Shown here: piece by piece, positions 7,550 to 14,406 of the stretch
Numbering within the stretch: the first letter of the stretch is position 1
Layout: each line of letters opens with the position of its first letter
Origin: JAMCRM01 sp041685075
Lineage (GTDB): Bacteria > Acidobacteriota > Terriglobia > Bryobacterales > Bryobacteraceae
Reading direction: 5' to 3'
Length of the DNA: 53,212 bases
NCBI GenBank assembly: GCA_041685075.1
Contig: JAWLGN010000003.1
Coordinates: 1-53,212 of the forward strand
Program-made: the position numbers and the translations under genes
The notes under the pieces: generated by a model
What the model was told of the DNA's origin: nothing
Database searches by the model: none
The model's input: only the letters and a program-made list of their open reading frames with translations

Positions 7550-8527
7550 CTACCCCGTTTCCCAAACGTAAGCCGAGAACTGCCGGACCGTGCGAAAACC
7601 TACGCGCTCGTAGAGCGCCACGGCGTCGTGGTTGGAGGCGGTCACGGTGAGGCTGGCGCGCCGGTAGCCGTGCTCGCCCAGCGAGTGGAGCGAATGCCGC
7701 AGCAGCTCGTAACCCACGCCCGAACCGCGCACCTCCGGCAGCACGCAGATCTGGGTGATGTGGCCGCAGGAGGCCGACACCAGGCTGGCCAGCGACACGC
7801 CGCAGATGCGTCCCGTGCCGGCATCGAAGGCGGCGTATGAGGCGGGCCTGAAGAACGTCCCGCAGCCGGGGTACTGCACGATATTGGACAGAAAACGGCG
7901 GGCGCCGGCGGCGCTGCGGTACTGGTCGTTGATGCGGCTGTCCACGTGGCCGGCGTAGGCGGCGGCAATCAGGTGGGCCGCGCTGTCCTGGTACGGATCG
8001 GCCCAGCGCTCGACGAAGAAGCGGCGGCGCGGGCGGCCCGGCGGCAGCGCCTCGGCGGGCATCTCCAGCACCATGAAGTTGCGGTCGAAGGTGGTGAGAT
8101 GCCGCGCCGCCGCGCCGGTGGGGTGGCGCAGCGAGTCCACCATCATGAGCTGCGACTCTACCCGCTTCACGCGTGTGGCGGCCAAGGATTCGAGCACGCG
8201 CTCCAGCAGCAGCCGCTCGTTATCCGGCGTACGCGCAGCGGCCCGCAGGAAGAGATCGCCGATGAGACCCTTGTGATCCTCCCGGACGAAGTAGGTGTAG
8301 CCCAATGTTTCCCCGCCGTACACGAGCGCGTGGCCGTGGAGCGCATGCATATCGACAAAGCGCTCTACCAGTTCGGCGGAGCGGGTGAAGTCCCAGTCCA
8401 GCACGTCGCGCCAGGCGGCGCTTTCCTCCGCCAGCAGCGGAGCCAGGTCGGCGGCCCGAAGCTGCCGCAGGTCCAGGATGTGGGGCGCCGATCCGGTGTG
8501 CGGAGTTGCCTCGATGCGCGCGGCCAT
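7550..8527 (-). CDS. GNAT-family N-acetyltransferase
   Basis: A 325-residue protein whose C-terminal 120 residues form a clear GNAT domain: ITQICVLPEVRGSGVGYELLRHSLHSL (acetyl-CoA loop) and ASNHDAVALYERVGF. The N-terminal half resembles a second, degenerate GNAT-like fold (GLIGDLFLRAAARTPDNERLLLERVLESL). An ATG at 8536 is in frame, but TACAAT with an upstream TG (8540 to 8535) overlaps it and ends seven bases before the ATG at 8527, so I prefer 8527 as a leaderless start. Acceptor unknown. It converges on the SDR gene. Confidence 0.82.
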   Translation of the reverse strand: MAARIEATPHTGSAPHILDLRQLRAADLAPLLAEESAAWRDVLDWDFTRSAELVERFVDMHALHGHALVYGGETLGYTYFVREDHKGLIGDLFLRAAARTPDNERLLLERVLESLAATRVKRVESQLMMVDSLRHPTGAAARHLTTFDRNFMVLEMPAEALPPGRPRRRFFVERWADPYQDSAAHLIAAAYAGHVDSRINDQYRSAAGARRFLSNIVQYPGCGTFFRPASYAAFDAGTGRICGVSLASLVSASCGHITQICVLPEVRGSGVGYELLRHSLHSLGEHGYRRASLTVTASNHDAVALYERVGFRTVRQFSAYVWETG

Positions 8528-8558
8528 CGCGGTCATTGTAACAGCAACCGGCGGACCA

Positions 8559-9368
8559 TCAAGGAATGGCGGCCAGCACCTCGGCTACCGTGATGGCATC
8601 CAGGGAAGGTTTTGCGCATACCCGCACGTCCGGGCCGCGCGGCGCCCACACGCTCGGGTCGGTGGGGCCGAACAGCACCACTACGGGCGTGCCGGCCGCG
8701 GCGGCCAGGTGCGAGATGCCGGAGTCGTTGCCGATGAAAACGCGGGCGCCGGCCAGCCGCACGGCCAGTTCGTAGAGATCGGGGATGCGCAGCGCGCCGG
8801 GCAGTTCATCCTCCGGACCGGCGCACCAGCAGACCGGCATGCGGCGTTCCAGCTCACGCGCCAGTTCGCGAAAGCGTTCCATCGGCCAGCGCTTGGCTCT
8901 GCTTGCGGCGAAGGGATGGATCACGGCCCCCCGGTGCGGCAGCGGCGGACAGGGGATGCGCGGCACGCCGTCCAGACCCGTTTTCCCGTGAATCTTCCGC
9001 ACGCTTGCCAGGTAGAAATCGGCCGCGTGCATCGCGCCATCGGGCGGCAGCGCCGGCAGAAACGTGAAGGGCAGGCCCAAAGACGCGGTCAACGCGCGGA
9101 ACTCCGGGCGGTTCGACCCGTACCAGGAGACGATGCCGTCGAACCCGCGCAACGCCTCGAGCAGGCGCGGATCCGGTTCGGTGATACCCAGCAGGTCGAG
9201 GCCGGTAGATTCAATCGAGCGCGCGCGATCGGCCAGCCTGGCCAGCGGCACGTTGGGCGCCCGCGCCCAGACTTCCAGATAGCCGTCGCGCAGGCTTTCG
9301 ATGGCCGGCAGCGAAACAATGAAGTCCCCGATGGCCCCGGGGCGGATCACCAGCCGGCGCACAGCCAT
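8559..9368 (-). CDS. Glycosyltransferase family 9 protein (heptosyltransferase-like)
   Basis: A 269-residue GT-B enzyme related to ADP-heptose:LPS heptosyltransferases. It begins RRLVIRPGAIGDFIVSLPAI, has a mid-protein HPFAASRAKRWPMERFRELA segment and the diagnostic FIGNDSGISHLAAAAGTPVVVLFGPTDP donor-binding motif. It probably adds a sugar to lipopolysaccharide or another surface glycan. Shorter than the 320-350 residues usual for WaaC/WaaF. Its ATG overlaps the stop of the upstream aminotransferase gene by one base (TAATG), so both are likely translated from one message. Confidence 0.86.
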   Translation of the reverse strand: MAVRRLVIRPGAIGDFIVSLPAIESLRDGYLEVWARAPNVPLARLADRARSIESTGLDLLGITEPDPRLLEALRGFDGIVSWYGSNRPEFRALTASLGLPFTFLPALPPDGAMHAADFYLASVRKIHGKTGLDGVPRIPCPPLPHRGAVIHPFAASRAKRWPMERFRELARELERRMPVCWCAGPEDELPGALRIPDLYELAVRLAGARVFIGNDSGISHLAAAAGTPVVVLFGPTDPSVWAPRGPDVRVCAKPSLDAITVAEVLAAIP

Positions 9369-10243
9369 TACGTTTCGGCCCGCCGGGCCTCCCGGTGCCG
9401 CAGGGTGTAGCTCTCCACGTAATCGTTATAGGCACGGAGCAGCGCCTCCATCACGGGCCGGCGCTCCGGCGTAGCGCGGCCGTCGATGCTGAGGACCGGC
9501 AGCAGATGGCGTGTGGTGGAGGTAATAAACACCTCCTCGGCCGCTTCCAGGTCCGCCGGGTAGAGCGTTTTTTCTCCCACCGCAATCCCCGGCGCCCGCA
9601 CTTCGGAGAGCAACAACGCACGGGTGACGCCGGGCAGGCAGCCGGACTCGAGCGGCGGCGTCCATGCACGTCCGTTTTCGACGACGAAGATGTTGGCCGA
9701 GGTGCATTCGGCAACCTCGCCGCGTTCGTTGAGCAGAATCACCTCGTCGAAGCCCGCAGATTGCGCATTCTCGAGGTAAGTGAGGTTCAAGGCCCAGGAG
9801 AGAATCTTGGCGCCGGAGAAACGGCAGGCCGAGTGGCGAGCCTGGGGCGCGTAGGTGAGGCGAGCGCCGGATCCCCATTCCTTGACCGCGGAGGTGAGGG
9901 CGATGAGGTCGCTGGGGCGCCCGTTGCCGCGGCTTGCCCACATGCCCCCGTGATTGCGCACCACCAGGAGCCGCATGGCCGCTTCGTGCGCCTGGTTGGC
10001 TTCGATGAGATCATGCAAGCGCCCCAGCACGCGACCGGAATCCGGAGGCAGGGTGATGTGGAAGTCCGCCGCGTCCTTGGCCATGCGATTCCAGTGTCGC
10101 TCGAAGGCGAACGGCACGGATTGCGTGATGCGCAGGGTGGTGAACACACCCCAGCCCGAGAACAGGCCCACTTGGCCTGCGGTGAACAGCTTCTCGGTAG
10201 ATTCGCGGATCTCGTCGTTGTGCAAAACGAAGCGGTCGAGCAC
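9368..10243 (-). CDS. Class IV PLP aminotransferase (BCAT / aminodeoxychorismate lyase type)
   Basis: A 291-residue fold-type IV PLP enzyme. The PLP-binding Lys lies in FSGAKILSWALNLTYLENAQ; GEVAECTSANIFVVENG and GCLPGVTRALLL are the standard motifs, and EEVFITSTTRHLLPV forms the C-terminal part. Branched-chain aminotransferase, D-amino-acid aminotransferase and PabC share these features and I cannot choose between them; the moderate length and an N-terminal VGLFSGWGVFTTLRI pattern lean to a PabC-like or generic member. Coupled to the GT9 gene. Confidence 0.85.
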   Translation of the reverse strand: MLDRFVLHNDEIRESTEKLFTAGQVGLFSGWGVFTTLRITQSVPFAFERHWNRMAKDAADFHITLPPDSGRVLGRLHDLIEANQAHEAAMRLLVVRNHGGMWASRGNGRPSDLIALTSAVKEWGSGARLTYAPQARHSACRFSGAKILSWALNLTYLENAQSAGFDEVILLNERGEVAECTSANIFVVENGRAWTPPLESGCLPGVTRALLLSEVRAPGIAVGEKTLYPADLEAAEEVFITSTTRHLLPVLSIDGRATPERRPVMEALLRAYNDYVESYTLRHREARRAET

Positions 10244-10266
10244 GATGCCTCCTGCTTCTAGTTTAG

Positions 10267-10454
10267 CTGGAGGGAGGTCAGCGGGAGTAGTTTAGCCGGA
10301 GCGAGATCACGCCAGGTGCCTGCCGGAGAGAGGTCAGCGCCGGTAGCCAGCCGGGAGAAGATCACGCCTGCCGGAGAGAGGTCAACCCCTGCCGGAGAGA
10401 GGTCAGTGCCGGCAGCCAGCCGGAGGGAGGTCAACGCCTGCCGGAGGGAGGTCA
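10267..10454. repeat. Eight degenerate tandem repeats, 14-bp core CCGGAGNGAGGTCA
   Basis: Core copies start at 10267, 10296, 10323, 10351, 10371, 10392, 10420 and 10441. Start-to-start spacings are 29, 27, 28, 20, 21, 28 and 21, so units are about 21 or about 28 bp. The most conserved 21-bp unit continues ACGCCTG. Longer units carry an extra GGCAGCC/AGCCAGC-like heptamer. The array fills the gap between the HipA-like gene and the aminotransferase, and the last copy contains the TGA stop (10452-10454) of the HipA-like gene. Confidence 0.9.
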
Positions 10455-11297
10455 ACGCCAGTTCGGGAAGATGGCGGGGCGGGCGTCGCGGGCGGCGGTA
10501 ACCAGGTCCGCCACGCGCTTGCGCCGCGCCAGGAGTTGCTCGAGCAGGCGCTCGAAGGAGTCCTCGTCGTCCTCCAGCCAGGCCGGCGGCACGCGCTTCC
10601 AGGCCTGGTCGAGGACCTCCGGGGGGAAGTGCGTCACGCGGTCCAGCCAGGGCTGGAAATCGTCGAGCGAGGCGACGCGTTCGTAGACCGTGTGGCGAGG
10701 ATAGATGCCTTGCAACGGCGAATCGGCGAATTCCCAGTGGGGGCCGTTGAAGATGAAGCCGTGGTCGATCATGCGGGTAACGAAGCCCGGCTTGGGCGGG
10801 AGCGCCACGGCTTCGGCCGGCCGCACCAGGGCGCGATAGAAGATGGACTGGCGACCGTCGGCGTTGGCGGCCCACTTATCGAAGACGAGCACCCCGAGGA
10901 AGTCCGCCGCGTTGACCACCTGCTTCAGCAGGGCGTCCGGCATGAAATCGTACACCGCCACGTTCGGCCCAACTCCCATGGGGCAGCGGTCGCCGGGGTA
11001 GCGCGAGCCGAAGTGCCAGCCCGGCGCGACGGGCACGCGGCGGGTGCCCAGCGTCAGGCCGACATCGGGATTATCGCGCAGGAACTGCTCCGGCACCTCG
11101 ATCAGGGCGGTCTCCGGCGTGGAGATCTGCAGGTAGTCGAGCAGCACCGAAGCCACCAGTTCGTTGACCAGGATGCGGCGGTGCTGCGGGTTGTTCTGAA
11201 ACTTGACGATGTAATGATACCCGTCGTCGGCTTGCAGCAGGTGCGATTGCGCGCCGCCGCGCATCTTGCGGACAAACCGGCGTGCGATCAGCGGCAT
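10452..11297 (-). CDS. HipA-like protein kinase (HipA_2 type), orphan
   Basis: A 281-residue protein resembling the compact HipA-related kinases. Nucleotide-binding Lys in YHYIVKFQNN (K32), helix RILVNELVASVLLDYL, catalytic loop VFDKWAANADGRQSIFYR (D140, N145, D147) and a metal-binding MIDHGFIFNG (D178) are all present, so it is probably an active kinase. It is shorter than HipA toxins (about 440 residues) and has no HipB-like partner gene nearby. As I recall, relatives often stand beside a DUF3037 gene; none is here, and the tandem repeat array starts inside its stop codon. Function unknown. Confidence 0.78.
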   Translation of the reverse strand: MPLIARRFVRKMRGGAQSHLLQADDGYHYIVKFQNNPQHRRILVNELVASVLLDYLQISTPETALIEVPEQFLRDNPDVGLTLGTRRVPVAPGWHFGSRYPGDRCPMGVGPNVAVYDFMPDALLKQVVNAADFLGVLVFDKWAANADGRQSIFYRALVRPAEAVALPPKPGFVTRMIDHGFIFNGPHWEFADSPLQGIYPRHTVYERVASLDDFQPWLDRVTHFPPEVLDQAWKRVPPAWLEDDEDSFERLLEQLLARRKRVADLVTAARDARPAIFPNWR

Positions 11298-11344
11298 TTG
11301 GCTGTAACCTGGAGTATTAGCACACCGTGGAGGGAAACACCCAG

Positions 11345-11575
11345 ATGGCCGATGAAACCGCTCCTGCCCAACCGGGCCAGCCCATGCGGAGTAAAGACGA
11401 GATCGCGTTGGAGTTGATGAAGTTCATTGCCGTGACAACGGGTTATGGAAGGGGGACGGCGGTACCGGCCGCCGGATTTTCGGGGAAACCCGCGGCACGC
11501 ACTCCGGAGGACTACGCAGAGACACTTCTGGAACTGTTCGAACGCTGCCGGCGCGTGGTGAACAAGGAGTCCTGA
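11345..11575 (+). CDS. Small conserved-looking hypothetical protein
   Basis: A 76-residue protein from the ATG at 11345, preceded by GGAGGG ten bases upstream; a GTG at 11327 overlaps that site and is less likely. The N terminus is Ala/Pro/Gln-rich, followed by an amphipathic helix (KDEIALELMKFIAVTTGYG), a Gly/Ala linker and a second helix (TPEDYAETLLELFERCRRVV). This helix-linker-helix layout suggests a small regulator or adaptor but I recognise no family. It is divergent from the HipA-like gene with 47 bases between starts. Confidence 0.62.
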   Translation: MADETAPAQPGQPMRSKDEIALELMKFIAVTTGYGRGTAVPAAGFSGKPAARTPEDYAETLLELFERCRRVVNKES

Positions 11576-11663
11576 TTCTCCGGGCGGGCCGGGCATGGCG
11601 ATGCCTCGGCCCGCTCGGGAGACTGCGGCCTGCGGCATCCGGCGCGCAGAGAAGCCGCCGGGC

Positions 11664-12419
11664 CTAGCGCCTGCGGGCGGCCTTGGCCGCGCCTTTCTTC
11701 GCTGCAACCTTCTTGGCGGGCGCTTTCTTTGCGGTCTTGGCGGGCGCCTTTGTGGCCTTGGCCGCTACTTTTCTGCCGGCTGCCTTCTTGGCGGGGGCTT
11801 TCTTCGCCTTGGCGGGGGCCTTCTTCACGGCCTTCTTCACCGCAGCTTTCTTGACCGGCGCTTTCTTGACGGCCTTGGCGGGCGCCTTTTTCGCCGCCTT
11901 CCTGGCGGCCGCCTTCTTGGCGACTACCTTCTTCGCCGCAGCCTTTTTGGCCGCAGCCTTTTTGGCCGCAGCCTTTTTGGCAGGAGCCTTCTTGGCGGGG
12001 GCTTTCTTCGCCGCAGCCTTTTTGGCGGGAGCCTTCTTGGCCGCCTTCTTTACGGGAGCCTTCTTCTTGGCAGGAGCTTTGCGCGCGGCCCTCTTCGCAG
12101 GGGCCTTTCTGGCGGGAGCTTCCTGGACCACAGGAACTTCGGCGGGTGCGGGCGGCTCGATCGGGGCGGCCGCGGAAGGTGTCACCTGGTCTGCCATCTC
12201 TTCTTCTTCCTCTTCCTCGATGTCCTCTTCCTCTTCCTCGTCCTCGAGGTCCTCGTCTTCCTCTTCTTCTTCCTCTTCTTCTTCTTCGAGGTCCTCGTCT
12301 TCTTCCTCGTCCTCGTACTCGTCTAGCCTGGAAAGGTCGGAGTTCTCCTCGTCGTCGTAGTCCTGGAAGTCGTCCAGTTCCTCTTCATCTCTGGGAGAGA
12401 ATCTTGGCCGATCAAACAT
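11664..12419 (-). CDS. Histone H1-like protein with acidic N-terminal domain
   Basis: A 251-residue polyampholyte. Residues 1-73 are extremely acidic (long Glu/Asp runs), 74-100 are Pro/Ala-rich, and from about 103 to the end the chain is repeats of KKAPAKKAA/KKAAAKK. The basic half resembles the C-terminal tail of histone H1 and bacterial H1-like proteins (HupS/Hc1 type) that bind DNA non-specifically. AGGAGG lies eight bases before the ATG. An internal ATG before ADQVTPS would yield only the basic part, but it has no ribosome site and the acidic half is in the same open frame. Chromosome compaction is a plausible role, with the acidic head as an inhibitor or spacer. Confidence 0.75.
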   Translation of the reverse strand: MFDRPRFSPRDEEELDDFQDYDDEENSDLSRLDEYEDEEEDEDLEEEEEEEEEEDEDLEDEEEEEDIEEEEEEEMADQVTPSAAAPIEPPAPAEVPVVQEAPARKAPAKRAARKAPAKKKAPVKKAAKKAPAKKAAAKKAPAKKAPAKKAAAKKAAAKKAAAKKVVAKKAAARKAAKKAPAKAVKKAPVKKAAVKKAVKKAPAKAKKAPAKKAAGRKVAAKATKAPAKTAKKAPAKKVAAKKGAAKAARRR

Positions 12420-12456
12420 TCTGCACGCCTCCTGTTCTCAGGGAACGATCACACCT

Positions 12457-12484
12457 AGAATAACCTTTTTTTCCGCACAGGCAA
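12457..12484 (-). promoter_or_regulatory. Sigma-70-like promoter of the H1-like gene
   Basis: Reverse strand: TTGCCT (12484-12479), 16-base spacer containing an A-run, TATTCT (12462-12457). This predicts a leader of roughly 30 nt with AGGAGG before the ATG at 12419. The rest of 12420-12650 shows no gene I can support. Confidence 0.5.
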
Positions 12485-12650
12485 TACCCAAATCCATGAA
12501 AAGCGAAAAAATGTGTGTGCGTGAAGATGCGTCTGCGGCGATTACGACGCGCATGCGGTGGTTGTTTGCTTGCGCCCGGTGCCGATGGCGAGAGCCCGCG
12601 AACGGCTGAAGACCGTTATCACGCGGGCTTCGCGCCGGAGTTGGAGCGCG

Positions 12651-14219
12651 CTAGCGTCGTGCAGTTCTTCGCGACCTGCGTGTGCGGGAGAGCGCTTTTT
12701 TCGGCGCGGCGGAAGAGACGGGAATGAGGAGCTGGTCGCCTTCGACGGGACCCTCGGCGCTCAATTGATTGGCCGCGGCGATGGTGCGGGGAGCCGTGCC
12801 GTAGATCTTCCCGATGGCGGCCAGCGTTTCGCCGCCGCTCACCTTGTGGATGCGCCAGGAAGCGCGCCGGTCGGGCGGGATCATCTCCAGCGCGGCCACC
12901 AGCGTGTCGGCGGTGTTGCGGGGAACGTGCAGGGCGAAGCCGGCCGGCGCCACGCCTTTGAGCAGCGCGGGGTTGAGCTCCATCAGTTCGGAGAGTGGAG
13001 CATCGGTGAGGTCCGCCACCAGCTTGAGATGCGTGGGCGCGGTTACCTCCAGGGTGTCGTACTCGGCGGGGGGATCCGGTTGGATCTCGTCCAGTCCGTA
13101 GGCCTCGGCGTTCTTGGCCATGATGGTCATGGCCAGAATGATGGGCACGTAGTTGGTGGTCTCGGCCGGCAGCACACGGCGGCGGCGCAGTTCCCAGAAA
13201 TCCGCGTAGCCGGTGCGCTCGACGGCCCTCTCCACCGTCACGGGCCCGCAGTTGTACGCCGCGATGGCCAGGTACCAGTCGCCGAATTGCGTGTAGAGAT
13301 CGCGCAGGTGCCGCGCGGCGGCGCGGGTAGCTTTTTCCGGATCCAGCCGGTCGTCGGTATAGGGCGTCCGCACCAACCCGTACTCCCGGCCCCGCGCAGC
13401 CATAAACTGCCACATGCCGGTGGCCCGCATGCGGGAGACGGCGCGCGGCCGGAAACCGGACTCGGCCTGCGCCAGGTAGATCAACTCCTGGGGTACGCCC
13501 TCCTCGTCCAGGATGCGCTGGATCATGGGTTTGTACCGCCCGGAGCGCTCCAAGCCGGCGATCAGGGTGCGGCGCCCGCGGTGCGAGAAGTGGTGAATGT
13601 AGCCCAGCACTTCATCGGTCACCTGCAAGGGCAACTGCGACGCGGTGGCCTCGAGCTGCGCCTTCACCTTCGACTTCAGCTTCGGATCCACAGGGAAGGT
13701 CATCTCCAGGATGTCTTCCAGGGGAGCCGCCTCGAAGCCCGGTTCCTCGACGGCGCCGGATCCCAGCCCGGCCAGGTCGTAGCGGTGAATCGAATCCACC
13801 ATCTGCTCGAGGCGGCGCGCCAGCGCGTCGCGGTCCATGATGGGATGATCCGAGGCCTCCAGCATCAGGTCCAGAGCCGTGTCGAATTCCCTGCGGGCCA
13901 ACCGGGTGTTCTTGGCGCGATAGTACTTCCTGCCCTGCTCGAAGTGCCGCCCGGCGCGCTCGACCAAAGCCTGGGCGCGGAGTGAAAAGGGAGGGGGTTG
14001 CGGCGGGGCCAGGATGGCCGGAGTATCCCGCACAAACAGTCTGGGTTCCACCGTTACCGCCGGCGCCTTAATCATCGATGCCGAGAGCGGCGTCGCCGGC
14101 GGCTCCGGCAAAAGCTCTTTCTGGAACTTCGACTGCTGTGATAAACCACAGCCGGTCAGGCCCAACAGGGCGCCGAGGCAAAAACAGAGAAAAAACAGCT
14201 TTGTTCGATCGGCCATCAA
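12651..14219 (-). CDS. Membrane-bound lytic murein transglycosylase, MltD-like, lipoprotein
   Basis: A 522-residue envelope enzyme that cleaves peptidoglycan to 1,6-anhydro products. The N terminus has a lipoprotein signal (lipobox LTGC, Cys 24). The SLT domain lies at about residues 225-350: VPQELIYLAQAESGFRPRAVS with catalytic Glu 253, then MRATGMWQFMAARGREYGL and YLAIAAYNCGP. A C-terminal LysM domain (VSGGETLAAIGKIYGTAPRTIAAANQL) binds glycan; a preceding region may be a degenerate LysM. The middle part (80-220) is helical and unassigned. GAGG precedes the start. Confidence 0.9.
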   Translation of the reverse strand: MMADRTKLFFLCFCLGALLGLTGCGLSQQSKFQKELLPEPPATPLSASMIKAPAVTVEPRLFVRDTPAILAPPQPPPFSLRAQALVERAGRHFEQGRKYYRAKNTRLARREFDTALDLMLEASDHPIMDRDALARRLEQMVDSIHRYDLAGLGSGAVEEPGFEAAPLEDILEMTFPVDPKLKSKVKAQLEATASQLPLQVTDEVLGYIHHFSHRGRRTLIAGLERSGRYKPMIQRILDEEGVPQELIYLAQAESGFRPRAVSRMRATGMWQFMAARGREYGLVRTPYTDDRLDPEKATRAAARHLRDLYTQFGDWYLAIAAYNCGPVTVERAVERTGYADFWELRRRRVLPAETTNYVPIILAMTIMAKNAEAYGLDEIQPDPPAEYDTLEVTAPTHLKLVADLTDAPLSELMELNPALLKGVAPAGFALHVPRNTADTLVAALEMIPPDRRASWRIHKVSGGETLAAIGKIYGTAPRTIAAANQLSAEGPVEGDQLLIPVSSAAPKKALSRTRRSRRTARR

Positions 14220-14406
14220 GTCCTCGAAACAAAGTCACCGGGGCGGACTGTGCTTTCATCTTGCGCACCGAAGGATGGCTCCGCAAGAAAGAAACAACTG
14301 TACATCACGGAACGCCGCCCGGTCAACCCATTTGACCGCGGCGGCGTGTCAACAAGTCCACATCCGTGTCGATTTTGACCCGTTTCCTTCCACTAGGGGA
14401 GGCTGA

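Noticed and set aside
10267..10454. CRISPR array
   Set aside because: Repeats are short and degenerate, spacers are not unique sequences of equal length, and no cas genes are near.
10258..10875. Reverse-strand frame running through the repeat array
   Set aside because: It is out of frame with the HipA-like gene and its translated repeats (LSPAGVDLSPAG) follow from the DNA repeat alone.
11683..12360. Forward Ala/Phe then poly-Ser frame opposite the H1-like gene
   Set aside because: Direct antisense of Lys/Ala and Glu codons; no ribosome site.
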